This document shows, piece after piece, positions 1 through 7,345 of a DNA stretch of 54,563 nucleotides. Under the pieces are notes generated by a model. It saw only the letters and a program-made list of their open reading frames with translations. It searched no databases and was not told the DNA's origin. How positions within the stretch are numbered: position 1 is the first letter of the stretch; each line of letters begins with the position of its first letter. This stretch comes from Bacteroidota bacterium (lineage in GTDB: Bacteria; Bacteroidota; Bacteroidia; Chitinophagales; Chitinophagaceae): the NCBI GenBank assembly GCA_023423835.1, contig JAFAEW010000127.1, forward strand, positions 1 through 54,563, in the 5' to 3' direction. A program made the translations under genes and the position numbers.

Positions 1-15
1 TGCCGCAAGTGTCTT

Positions 16-450
16 CTAAAATTTCAGCCGGTAGAAAGAAAAAGCCAGTAAAAACAAGGTGAAAACTTTTACAAATTCTGCGATTACAAAATAAAAGTGG
101 AGATATGATTTGGAAACGTTTTCACCCTTGATTCTCGCGATGGCCCGTTTGTGCATTGTGGGTAAAAGCCAAAAGGTCTGTATCAATAAGATCAAAACCG
201 GAATGCCGAAATAGAACTGCAGCGGAAAGTTCCTTAATTCATTCAGCGAAAACAACAGAATGCCGCTTGCAATGGCAAACACCCATTCTACTTTATTTAA
301 AGCTGAAAAAACCAGCTTTCCTATATTCAGTCCGAGTGGAATGGTAATACCGGCGGCCCTGAATTTCAGCCATGATTCCATGAAGCTGATGGCTCCTACA
401 AATCCCATCCAGAGGAAGATGCACATCAGGAGTAAAAATGAATAGAACAT
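16..450 (-). CDS. Small multi-pass membrane protein of unknown function
   Basis: 144 residues with about four hydrophobic segments (near residues 2-22, 45-67, 76-97 and 118-140), so it is an integral inner-membrane protein. I recognise no named family and see no catalytic motif. Its ATG overlaps the TGA of the truncated haemoglobin gene by one base (TGATG), so it is translationally coupled and is the last gene seen of the cbb3 oxidase operon. By position it may serve the oxidase or the globin, for example in assembly or haem handling, but that is only guilt by association. The stop codon is inside the window, so the gene is complete. Confidence 0.75.
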   Translation of the reverse strand: MFYSFLLLMCIFLWMGFVGAISFMESWLKFRAAGITIPLGLNIGKLVFSALNKVEWVFAIASGILLFSLNELRNFPLQFYFGIPVLILLIQTFWLLPTMHKRAIARIKGENVSKSYLHFYFVIAEFVKVFTLFLLAFSFYRLKF

Positions 451-839
451 CAGACGAGATTTTTCATCGAGGTAGTCCGGTAATGGGCAATTTTAAATTG
501 AAACATTTCGGCCATTTTTGCCGCTCTCCATTTTGCTTCTTCGGCCGTTTTTCCTTCAAAAAGATCGTCAATGGTTGCCACAAAAAGATCCATCCACTTC
601 TGAAAATGTGGTGCATCAACGGGAAGCCCGGCATGCGGAGGAAATGGACTGCCGAAATAGGTGTGCGGCCCAATCAGAACCGTTTGCCAGAAGGTATACA
701 TCTTTTGCAGATGCGCCGGCCATCGGTCCTGAATGCGCTCATTGAAAACGGGGGCCAATAAATTATCCTGTCGCACCTTATCATAAAACGTATCAACCAG
801 CAGCTTTATATCTTCGATTTGTATGATGTCTTCTTTCAT
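450..839 (-). CDS. Group III truncated haemoglobin
   Basis: 129 residues, the usual length of a 2-on-2 truncated globin. The pattern FYDKVRQDNLLAPVF near the start, then HLQKMYTFWQTVL, then the PHFQKWMDLF block is characteristic of group III (TrHbP); the histidine at about residue 78 in that block is the expected proximal haem ligand. The family binds O2 or NO in the cytoplasm, and roles in microaerobic O2 handling or NO detoxification have been proposed. It lies 4 bases after the 134-residue membrane protein and overlaps the next gene by one base, so it is part of the cbb3 oxidase operon headed by an Rrf2 regulator. That context fits an O2- or NO-responsive function. Confidence 0.9.
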   Translation of the reverse strand: MKEDIIQIEDIKLLVDTFYDKVRQDNLLAPVFNERIQDRWPAHLQKMYTFWQTVLIGPHTYFGSPFPPHAGLPVDAPHFQKWMDLFVATIDDLFEGKTAEEAKWRAAKMAEMFQFKIAHYRTTSMKNLV

Positions 840-843
840 AAGA

Positions 844-1248
844 TTATTTTTGAAACAATTGGGTTACAAGGTAATAGATCGCCCATCCGCCAAAAAGAAT
901 ATGGATAATCCACACCCAGCTTGGAATGCTTCTCGGCGTTTCGCTGCCTTCAATTAAAAACACTTTCTGATCTCCTTTCCCATACGCACTCACCATTATA
1001 GGAATTACGCCATCCACGACCGCGTTTTCCTCAATTCCTTCAACGGTAATATCCGGGCCGTTTCGCACAACAAACGGGATTTTCCTGATCCCTTCCACTC
1101 CGTTCGGATCTTTGCTTACTATGCGTAAAACGTGGTTGCCATCCACCAGCTTTCTCGTGTCGAGTTCAAAATTAATGGGAGAGGTGAACGAGCCGATGGG
1201 TTGTACCTCATCGTCAAGAAAAATTATTACACGGCTTTTGTCTTCCAT
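844..1248 (-). CDS. Membrane-anchored protein of the cbb3 oxidase operon, unknown function
   Basis: 134 residues: about 105 hydrophilic residues with an Ig-like beta character (alternating strands, GNHVLRIVSKDPNG), then one C-terminal membrane segment at about 111-130 (WVWIIHILFGGWAIYYLV). There is no N-terminal signal peptide, so the topology may be that of a tail-anchored protein. It starts 7 bases after the CPAC protein and ends 4 bases before the globin gene, so it is certainly in the cbb3 operon. It could be an accessory or assembly subunit of the oxidase. It does not look like CcoH/FixH or CcoS, which have other topologies. Function unknown. Confidence 0.75.
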   Translation of the reverse strand: MEDKSRVIIFLDDEVQPIGSFTSPINFELDTRKLVDGNHVLRIVSKDPNGVEGIRKIPFVVRNGPDITVEGIEENAVVDGVIPIMVSAYGKGDQKVFLIEGSETPRSIPSWVWIIHILFGGWAIYYLVTQLFQK

Positions 1249-1255
1249 TATACTC

Positions 1256-1513
1256 TTAGTTTAATACGGTTCTTTTGATATGGTTCAGGCTTTCCTCCTT
1301 GGGATTTATTAGCCATTTTACGCTGAAGAATAGGGTTACCAGCACTATTACCACCGTAGCCCAGACGATCACGTAATCCCAATCGCTCTGAGGGCCGGCA
1401 CCATGGGTGATTCCCCTTAATATCTTTGGCTGCTGCTTTTCACAGGCCGGGCAGGCAAAGGCTGCAATGTTGGCTGTAACCAGCAGAAACATCAAAAAAA
1501 GTTTACGCTTCAT
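1256..1513 (-). CDS. Small exported/membrane protein with a CPAC motif
   Basis: 85 residues: an N-terminal hydrophobic signal (2-20), a C-x-x-C pair right behind it (Cys21-Pro-Ala-Cys24), and one membrane helix at about 47-68 followed by a positively charged tail. The CPAC pair after the signal could bind copper or haem, or act as a redox dithiol, on the periplasmic side. Its place between the ccoO/P fusion and the 134-residue membrane protein suggests a role in the maturation or structure of the cbb3 oxidase, possibly as a small CcoQ-like subunit. I know of no characterised homologue. The ATG at 1511-1513 has no competing start. Confidence 0.75.
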   Translation of the reverse strand: MKRKLFLMFLLVTANIAAFACPACEKQQPKILRGITHGAGPQSDWDYVIVWATVVIVLVTLFFSVKWLINPKEESLNHIKRTVLN

Positions 1514-1557
1514 AATAACTAATTTACTATTTATAAATCAACTTTTTGTCTATCAAT

Positions 1558-2571
1558 TTATTTGGCGTTGGTTTTTACCAGTTCCATCAGCTTCCTTACT
1601 TCATCCACCGTTACCGGGCCCGCACTGTTTCCCCACGATGAGCGTTCATGATTGATGATGGCAGTAACTTCTTCGGCCGACAAGTTACTGTTGGTTCCAA
1701 CCGGCGGCATGATGCCGAAACCTTCGTCCACACGGCCGCTGTATCCATTCATAATCACATCCACAAAGATTTCCGGATTATCGTTCAATACGATCTTACT
1801 GCCTTTCAAAGGCGGGAATGCGCCCGGCAATCCTTCACCGTTTTCCTGATGGCAGGCCTGGCAATGGGTGGCATATAACTGCGTGCCGTTTAATACTTCT
1901 GGATTAGCATTTACGCCTTCAGGTGTTTGCTTTACCTCTTTCTTATACAAAAACTCGGGAGCAATTCTTCCATCCGGCAATTCCGCTTGTTTGAGCGATT
2001 GGAGATAGGCAACCAGTTGCATCGCCTCTTTGGTAGCTACAACCTTCCCTTGTTTTCCCTTGCGGTATTCATCCGGAACGTTTACAATGATATCGCCCGG
2101 ATCCGGATTTTTTTTAAAGGTAAACAGCCAGGGATAAGCGGGCATGATCGACTGTTTCACCACGATTCGCGGATTGTATAAATGCACGAGATGCCAGTCC
2201 GTGCTTGGCTGTCTTTGTCCGATATTCGTCAGGTCAGGCCCGGTTCGTTCGGTTCCCATTAAAGTGGCAGTATTACGCCAAAAATCCGGTCTTTCATTTC
2301 GGGCATAATCGGATGCGATGCTCGGTCTTGATCCCCAAACCCCATCCATATCTACGTTTCTAACCTGTTGGGTATGGCAGGCAACACAGCCATTGGAAAT
2401 GTAGATCTCTTTGCCGGCGATTTCATCCTTTGTCAACGGCTCAGAGCTGGGTAAAGGACGGTTATTGTTTTGATTGTAAATGGCAGGAAATATTGCCACA
2501 AACAGCGTCAGGAAAGCAAATAGTCCAAAAGCGGCCCAAAACAACTTTCTGTGATCATTAAAAAATTCCAT
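1558..2571 (-). CDS. ccoO: cbb3-type cytochrome c oxidase, fused CcoO and cytochrome c (CcoP-like) subunit
   Basis: 337 residues. An N-terminal membrane anchor (about 9-31) is followed by a CcoO/FixO monohaem domain with C62-VA-C65-H66, the downstream GVWGSRPS and DLTNIGQR blocks, and SIMPAYPWL, whose methionine is the likely axial ligand. A second cytochrome c domain (about 225-325) carries C237-QA-C240-H241. Proteobacterial oxidases have separate CcoO (one haem) and CcoP (two haems); here only one haem motif is fused to CcoO, giving a two-haem electron-input subunit. It would pass electrons to the CcoN haem b/b3-CuB centre. Encoded 42 bases after ccoN, in the same operon. Confidence 0.93.
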   Translation of the reverse strand: MEFFNDHRKLFWAAFGLFAFLTLFVAIFPAIYNQNNNRPLPSSEPLTKDEIAGKEIYISNGCVACHTQQVRNVDMDGVWGSRPSIASDYARNERPDFWRNTATLMGTERTGPDLTNIGQRQPSTDWHLVHLYNPRIVVKQSIMPAYPWLFTFKKNPDPGDIIVNVPDEYRKGKQGKVVATKEAMQLVAYLQSLKQAELPDGRIAPEFLYKKEVKQTPEGVNANPEVLNGTQLYATHCQACHQENGEGLPGAFPPLKGSKIVLNDNPEIFVDVIMNGYSGRVDEGFGIMPPVGTNSNLSAEEVTAIINHERSSWGNSAGPVTVDEVRKLMELVKTNAK

Positions 2572-2613
2572 TTCAAATAGTTTTACAGTTATTAGTCGTT
2601 AACAGTTCATTTT

Positions 2614-4791
2614 CTAACCTTTCATATCTATCAGTTCTGCATCTTCAGGTGATATTTTTTTCAAGGCTTCCTCATTGATGTTGATTGTCTTTCTGTTGAC
2701 GATCATTCTATACATATTGAAGGCAAATAACAGGTGTGAAGCCCACATCAGGGTTCCGCCGATCGCCCGCCACAGCCAGTAAGGTGCACTAAAGGCTACA
2801 CTGTCGATAAATGGAAGTTTTTCAACCCACATCAATCCTTTCAAGGTCGATCCGTACATCAGTGGAATGGTATAAAACATCAGACCGATAAACGCCATCC
2901 AGAAATGCATTCCAACAGTTATCTGCGGCGGCTCTTTGCGGGTGATTCTCGGAACGATGGCATAAATGCTGCCCCAGAGGAAAAATGCAATAATCCCGTA
3001 CATCGTGAGGTGAGAGTGTGCCACCGTAAAATCGGTGAAATGCCACACGAGATTGGTGGTCCTGAAAGCCTCAGCGGTTCCCTGTAATGACCCGGTAAAA
3101 TAGAAGATCGTTCCAATCAGAAAGAAGGGCAGCGAATAACTTCCCGCCAACTTATGCCACGACCCTTTAAAGGTCATCAAAAAGTTTGTGGTACCCGAAA
3201 CCACCGGAATTACCATTCCTACACTTCCCACAATGGCAACGGTTTGCAGAGACCACGGAATGGCACTGAATACAAAATGGTGCGTTCCGATTAATGTATA
3301 GAAAAAGATCTGCGACCAAAAAGCGAGTATTCCGAGTGCATAGGAATAGATGGGTTTATTCAACTGTTGCGGCAGGAAATAATAAACAAGACCGAGGGTA
3401 AACAGCATAAACCACATGCCCACGCCCTGGTGCATATAATAACCCTGGATAATCGTTTCACCCAATCCATTCTGCCAGAAAGGAAGGTAGGCCACCACAC
3501 CGATCGTGATTCCAAAAATTACGGCCGAAACAATATACCAGTTTGACACATAGATCTCCCGGGTTTTTCTTCTCGCAACCGTCTTCAGAAAATTTGACAA
3601 GGTTAAGATCAGTCCAAGTCCGAAAAGAAGTTGAAACGGCCAGATGTATTCGCGATACTCTCCGCCGCCGTTGTTTACACCTGCCATCAGCGATATGCTT
3701 CCAAATAAAACTGCAGCATTGATGAGATAAAGCGTCCACCAGCCCAGTTTCAAACTATAGATTTCATTGTTTCCAACCCTTGGTACCACATAATAGCCAA
3801 GCCCAAGCATGGCGAGCGACGACCATCCCCAGAATACCGCATTTGTATGAACGGGTCGTAATCTTCCGAAACTCAGCCAGCTAAGATGATCCGCATCGGG
3901 CGCCACGAACTTGATTCCCAGGTATTCTCCAACCGAAGTTCCAAAAAGCAACCAGAATGTGCCGGTAATTAAAAACCAAAGCACGAGTTGCGACAATTTC
4001 GGATCAACATTTGGTCGCTCAACGCCTCTTCTTTTCGAAGCGATAAACCGGATATTGGCTTTCGTATTGATCCTGCTGATGATTCCCTTACTGTCTTCAG
4101 CAGGAAGATTGCCGGATAATTCATTTTTATGCAGGCTGTATTCGAGGGCGGTTTTCCTTTTCGACAAGGCTTCCTCCGCTTCCTCGGGAGATAAGGTAGT
4201 CAGGTAAGCAGCAAAATCATCTGCCTCTTTTGCCAGGTGCCGGTTTTTCTGTTGACGCATCATGTTTGATACCTTCACGATCATCAGAACAATCCCCACC
4301 AGAATGGGCGTCAGGATCAAAACAATGGTGATGATGACGCCTGATTCTCCCAACATCGTTTCCCGCGTTGGATTTGGAACCGTTTGCGCCAGGGCCGGAT
4401 GAATTGAAAGGACGCTTAAAATCAGCGCCGCAGGAATGGTAAATTTCAATTTCGAACCATTCGCATTGTTGTCGCCATTCTTTTTTGCTTTTCTCAATTG
4501 CTGTAATACACGGTCTATTTCAGCTTTGGAGAAATTTTCGGTGTATTTCATAAACCTCGAAGGATCACTGTCTTTAACCCTTTTTTTATGGCGAATAGCA
4601 GCATTAACTTTAATGGATAAAAATATACTGGCAACCAGCACCAGACCAATGAGCAGGACAAGCAAAATCAACATTCCATCTCGTTGCTGATGCAAAACCG
4701 GCTGATCAGACTGTGCCAATAGAGGACCGGCAATTGCCATGAGCAATATTGCCAGGATCTTCTGTTTCCAACTTGTTTGTAGCGCATTCAT
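2614..4791 (-). CDS. ccoN: cbb3-type cytochrome c oxidase subunit I with a long N-terminal extension
   Basis: 725 residues, against roughly 470-490 for a typical CcoN. The catalytic part begins at about 255 and shows the expected ligand blocks: RPVHTNAVFWGW, MHQGVGMWFM, the GTHHF pair for CuB, and FTDFTVAHSHLTMYG for haems b and b3. It reduces O2 at the haem b3-CuB site in the inner membrane. The first 250 residues hold two similar modules, each with a hydrophobic stretch ending in LAQ, a membrane helix and a short charged helix (MKYTENFSKAEIDRVL and YLTTLSPEEAEEALSK), which suggests an internal duplication. It lies 18 bases after the Rrf2 gene. The reading frame is continuous, so the extension is not a frameshift artefact. 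Confidence 0.95.
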   Translation of the reverse strand: MNALQTSWKQKILAILLMAIAGPLLAQSDQPVLHQQRDGMLILLVLLIGLVLVASIFLSIKVNAAIRHKKRVKDSDPSRFMKYTENFSKAEIDRVLQQLRKAKKNGDNNANGSKLKFTIPAALILSVLSIHPALAQTVPNPTRETMLGESGVIITIVLILTPILVGIVLMIVKVSNMMRQQKNRHLAKEADDFAAYLTTLSPEEAEEALSKRKTALEYSLHKNELSGNLPAEDSKGIISRINTKANIRFIASKRRGVERPNVDPKLSQLVLWFLITGTFWLLFGTSVGEYLGIKFVAPDADHLSWLSFGRLRPVHTNAVFWGWSSLAMLGLGYYVVPRVGNNEIYSLKLGWWTLYLINAAVLFGSISLMAGVNNGGGEYREYIWPFQLLFGLGLILTLSNFLKTVARRKTREIYVSNWYIVSAVIFGITIGVVAYLPFWQNGLGETIIQGYYMHQGVGMWFMLFTLGLVYYFLPQQLNKPIYSYALGILAFWSQIFFYTLIGTHHFVFSAIPWSLQTVAIVGSVGMVIPVVSGTTNFLMTFKGSWHKLAGSYSLPFFLIGTIFYFTGSLQGTAEAFRTTNLVWHFTDFTVAHSHLTMYGIIAFFLWGSIYAIVPRITRKEPPQITVGMHFWMAFIGLMFYTIPLMYGSTLKGLMWVEKLPFIDSVAFSAPYWLWRAIGGTLMWASHLLFAFNMYRMIVNRKTININEEALKKISPEDAELIDMKG

Positions 4792-4809
4792 AAATTGTAT
4801 ATTAAATCT

Positions 4810-5226
4810 TTAGTCAATTCCTTCAGTCAGCATAAAACTTTCCATGGTAGCCTGTTCGAGCATTTTCCGAACCTCCTGCCTGATGGGTTTGTAAGTATGA
4901 TGAATCGGACAGGGATTTACTTCAGAACAGGCTTTCAGGCCCAATCCGCAGGCCGTGAAAATTCCTTCTCCGTCGATGGCCAGAACAATGTCTGCCATTG
5001 AAACCTTGCGCAAATTACCCGTGATATAGAATCCGCCATGCGGTCCCTTTACCGAATCTATTAATCCTTTCCGGCTCAGATCCTGTAAGATCTTCGCAGT
5101 AAAAGGTTCGGGGCTTGAGATGCCGCGGGCAACTTCCCTGATGCCAACTTTGGTATTTTCCGTTCCATTCTTTGCAATGAAAACCATTGCTCTGATCGCG
5201 TATGCGCAGGTTTTTGATATCATCAT
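4810..5226 (-). CDS. Rrf2-family Fe-S transcriptional regulator
   Basis: 139 residues from the ATG at 5224-5226 (MMISKTCAYAIRAM); a second ATG follows directly. An upstream in-frame ATG at 5349 would add 41 untypical residues and is not preferred. The N-terminal winged helix (SSPEPFTAKILQDLSRKGL, then the wing GPHGGF) and the cysteine trio C-x6-C-x5-C in TACGLGLKACSEVNPCP are those of Rrf2 proteins that bind an Fe-S cluster (IscR/NsrR relatives). They sense Fe-S status, NO or O2. It is the first gene of the cbb3 operon, 18 bases before ccoN, so it probably controls itself and the oxidase. A consensus -7 box lies at 5241-5248 and a perfect palindrome at 5324-5342. Confidence 0.9.
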   Translation of the reverse strand: MMISKTCAYAIRAMVFIAKNGTENTKVGIREVARGISSPEPFTAKILQDLSRKGLIDSVKGPHGGFYITGNLRKVSMADIVLAIDGEGIFTACGLGLKACSEVNPCPIHHTYKPIRQEVRKMLEQATMESFMLTEGID

Positions 5227-5240
5227 AATTGTAAACCAGC

Positions 5241-5248
5241 CAAAGGTA
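5241..5248 (-). promoter_or_regulatory. Putative -7 box of the rrf2-cco operon
   Basis: On the minus strand this reads TACCTTTG, an exact match to the Bacteroidota -7 consensus TAnnTTTG, 14 bases before the rrf2 ATG. A T-run sits about 20 bases further upstream where the -33 TTTG element is expected, but the G is missing. The match is seen directly; activity is inferred. Confidence 0.5.
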
Positions 5249-5323
5249 ATATGGTAGAGGCGATAAAAAAAGAGTAAAATATCTTTTAATCTTTTTTGTG
5301 TGAAAGGAAGTGAATGTAGACTG

Positions 5324-5342
5324 ATGGTAAATATTTTACCAT
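5324..5342. promoter_or_regulatory. Perfect 8-3-8 palindrome, candidate operator for the Rrf2 regulator
   Basis: ATGGTAAA-TAT-TTTACCAT: two perfect 8-base arms around a 3-base spacer, between the divergent rrf2-cco operon and the trmH-type gene. A second, imperfect site of similar composition (TAAAATATCTTTTA, 5275-5288) lies about 50 bases nearer rrf2. Rrf2 proteins bind dyads of about this size as dimers, and the site is the only long perfect palindrome in this intergenic region. Assignment to Rrf2 is inference from position. Confidence 0.5.
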
Positions 5343-5376
5343 TCAACATTGGAAAAATGAATGTGAAAAGAGTTTG

Positions 5377-5384
5377 TAACTTCG
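5377..5384 (+). promoter_or_regulatory. Putative -7 box of the trmH-type gene
   Basis: TAACTTCG matches TAnnTTTG at seven of eight positions, with a TTG 25 bases upstream (5349-5351). It ends only 4 bases before the annotated ATG, so transcription would start at or just after that codon. Either the mRNA is nearly leaderless or translation begins at the in-frame ATG at 5404. Confidence 0.35.
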
Positions 5385-5388
5385 CCCG

Positions 5389-5958
5389 ATGCGAAAATGG
5401 TCGATGGAGGAATTAAACCGCCTGACTGTGGACGGGTACAAGAAAGCTGAAAAGGTTCCGGTGGTGGTGGTGCTCGACAACATCAGGAGTATGCACAATG
5501 TGGGAAGCGTTTTTAGGACCGCCGACGCATTTTTAGTGGAAGCGATTTACCTGTGCGGATTTACTCCAAAACCGCCACACCGCGATATTCATAAGACTGC
5601 GCTCGGAGCTACCGAATCCGTTAACTGGCAATATTTTGACAACACGGCCCAGGCCGTCCATCAATTGAAAGACGCTGGTTATACGATTTTAGCGGTAGAA
5701 CAGGCTGAGGGAAGCCACTACCTGAATTCATTTTTTCTGCCAGCCGGTTTTAAGGCAGCAGTGGTTTTTGGAAATGAGGTGGAAGGCGTGCAGGATGAAG
5801 TATTAAAACTCGCCGACCAATGCATAGAGATTGCTCAATCGGGAACGAAGCACTCACTCAATATTTCCGTGGCTGCCGGAATAGTTTTATATAAATTATA
5901 CGAGCAATACAACGAAAAGCTGCCAAATCATGTCTTAGAGAATAATAATGAAATCTAA
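5389..5958 (+). CDS. SpoU/TrmH-family RNA 2'-O-methyltransferase
   Basis: 189 residues. The SPOUT knot motifs are clear: NIRSMHNVGSVFRTAD (motif 1, including the catalytic Asn/Arg region), VVFGNEVEGVQDEVL (motif 2) and IEIAQSGTKHSLNISVAAGI (motif 3). Such enzymes use S-adenosylmethionine to methylate the 2'-O of a tRNA or rRNA ribose. The length fits the short TrmH class; whether the target is tRNA G18, tRNA position 34 or rRNA cannot be told from the sequence. The promoter-like box is so close to the ATG that a start at 5404 (MEELNRL) is also possible. It probably shares a transcript with the prenyltransferase 9 bases downstream. Confidence 0.9.
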   Translation: MRKWSMEELNRLTVDGYKKAEKVPVVVVLDNIRSMHNVGSVFRTADAFLVEAIYLCGFTPKPPHRDIHKTALGATESVNWQYFDNTAQAVHQLKDAGYTILAVEQAEGSHYLNSFFLPAGFKAAVVFGNEVEGVQDEVLKLADQCIEIAQSGTKHSLNISVAAGIVLYKLYEQYNEKLPNHVLENNNEI

Positions 5959-5967
5959 TTGAAGAAA

Positions 5968-6843
5968 ATGGTTACGGTAAAACATTATCTCAATCTTGTA
6001 AAATTTTCTCATACTATTTTTGCACTTCCCTTTGCGATGATCGGATTTTTTTTGGGAGTGGCCGCAACTGAGGAAGGATTCACGAAGAAAACGATCTATC
6101 TGGTCATTTGCGTGTTGATCTGCATGGTAACGGCAAGAAGCGCAGCAATGGCTTTCAACCGTTATCTCGACCGGCATTTTGATGCCCTGAACCCGAGAAC
6201 GGCCATCCGTGAAATTCCAAAGGGAATCATCGCGGCTAACCATGCGCTTTATTTCACGATCCTGAATGCCGTAATTTTTATCGTAACCACCTATTTTATC
6301 AATCCACTTTGCTTTTTCCTGTCACCGGTGGCAATATTCATCATTCTTTTTTACAGCTATACGAAGCGGTTTACTGCTTTCTGCCACCTCGTTTTGGGAT
6401 TGGGCCTGTCGCTTGCCCCCATTGGAGCCTATCTCGCGGTTACCAACCATTTCGATGTACTGCCGGTCTTGTTTTCATTTTCCGTAATCTTCTGGGTCAG
6501 CGGATTTGATATCATCTACGCTTTGCAGGATGTTGAATTTGACCGTTCGCAGCGGTTATTTTCAATTCCGGCAACCCTCGGCAAAAAAAACGCCCTTATC
6601 GTTTCCGCAATTCTGCACTTTCTGAGCGCCGGTTGTGTGATTTTCGCCGGAATCTATGGCAATTTCCACTGGCTCTACTGGATTGGAATATTGATGTTTG
6701 CAGGCATGTTATTTTACCAGCACTCACTCGTAAAGCCTTCCGATCTCAGTAAGGTAAATATTGCGTTTATGACTGCCAACGGACTGGCAAGCGTGGTATT
6801 CAGTTTACTCGTCATCTGCGATCTGATTTTACTTCAAAACTAA
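5968..6843 (+). CDS. mqnP: UbiA-superfamily prenyltransferase, MqnP-like (menaquinone biosynthesis)
   Basis: About 291 residues and eight to nine membrane helices. The two Asp-rich prenyl-diphosphate/Mg sites of UbiA enzymes are present: NRYLDRHFD (N-x3-D-x3-D) and YALQDVEFD (D-x3-D). The enzyme joins a polyprenyl chain to an aromatic acid in the inner membrane. The N-terminus HYLNLVKFSHTIFALPFA resembles the 'UbiA-like' branch placed in the futalosine menaquinone pathway (MqnP) in bacteria without ubiquinone, so I prefer MqnP to UbiA. The ATG at 5968 gives the usual N-terminus; a TTG at 5959 directly after the preceding stop is an alternative. The symbol rests on family resemblance; no other mqn genes are in the window. 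Confidence 0.8.
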   Translation: MVTVKHYLNLVKFSHTIFALPFAMIGFFLGVAATEEGFTKKTIYLVICVLICMVTARSAAMAFNRYLDRHFDALNPRTAIREIPKGIIAANHALYFTILNAVIFIVTTYFINPLCFFLSPVAIFIILFYSYTKRFTAFCHLVLGLGLSLAPIGAYLAVTNHFDVLPVLFSFSVIFWVSGFDIIYALQDVEFDRSQRLFSIPATLGKKNALIVSAILHFLSAGCVIFAGIYGNFHWLYWIGILMFAGMLFYQHSLVKPSDLSKVNIAFMTANGLASVVFSLLVICDLILLQN

Positions 6844-6846
6844 CCG

Positions 6847-7263
6847 ATGGGCAGAATTCTTTGCATTGATTATGGCGCAAAAAGAACGGGCCTGGCCGTT
6901 ACCGATCCGCTTCAGATCATTGCGTCGGGATTGGGAACAGTGGATACACCAAAACTGCTTCCGTTTCTTAAAAGCTATTTCGCAGTCGAAAGCGTCGAGA
7001 AAGTTTTGATCGGCTATCCCACAAACCTTGATGACAGTCCCACCCACGCCACGCCTTTGGTGAATGCATTTATCAAACGTCTGAATAAGGAATTTCCTTC
7101 CTTGCCTGTCCTAAAGGTTGATGAACGTTTCACCTCAAAAATGGCAAGTCGTGCGATGGTTGAAATGGGAATGAAAAAAAAGGACCGGCAAAATAAGCGA
7201 AATATCGATGAAATAGCCGCAATCATGATGTTGCAGGAATATCTTGGCAACCGGAACTTCTAA
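6847..7263 (+). CDS. ruvX: Putative pre-16S rRNA nuclease / Holliday junction resolvase RuvX (YqgF)
   Basis: 138 residues, the family length. The RNase H-like fold motifs are visible: LCIDYGAKRTGLAV with the catalytic Asp8, IGYPTN in the middle, VDERFTSKMA, and the C-terminal helix block NIDEIAAIMMLQEYL with the last acidic residue. YqgF proteins mature the 5' end of 16S rRNA in E. coli and have also been described as junction resolvases. The gene begins 3 bases after the prenyltransferase stop, so the two are co-transcribed. Confidence 0.93.
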   Translation: MGRILCIDYGAKRTGLAVTDPLQIIASGLGTVDTPKLLPFLKSYFAVESVEKVLIGYPTNLDDSPTHATPLVNAFIKRLNKEFPSLPVLKVDERFTSKMASRAMVEMGMKKKDRQNKRNIDEIAAIMMLQEYLGNRNF

Positions 7264-7307
7264 TGCCGCCATCACCTAATTTTATTCGCGCTTAACATTC
7301 ATTGATC

Positions 7308-7315
7308 TATCTTTG
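7308..7315 (+). promoter_or_regulatory. Putative -7 box of def
   Basis: TATCTTTG is an exact match to TAnnTTTG, 30 bases upstream of the def ATG at 7346. No clear TTTG is seen at the -33 position (AT-rich sequence there). It suggests def and the following gene form their own transcription unit. Confidence 0.45.
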
Positions 7316-7345
7316 TAGGTAATTTTTCACGTATTTTTTGTATTT

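Noticed and set aside
2614..4791. Frameshift or mis-joined gene for the long CcoN
   Set aside because: The frame is continuous and the extension has two orderly, similar modules with LAQ-type ends, so it is read as a real N-terminal extension.
5227..5349. 41-residue N-terminal extension of the Rrf2 regulator
   Set aside because: Rrf2 proteins start with the MISKTCAYA-type segment; the extension would cover the consensus -7 box and the palindrome.
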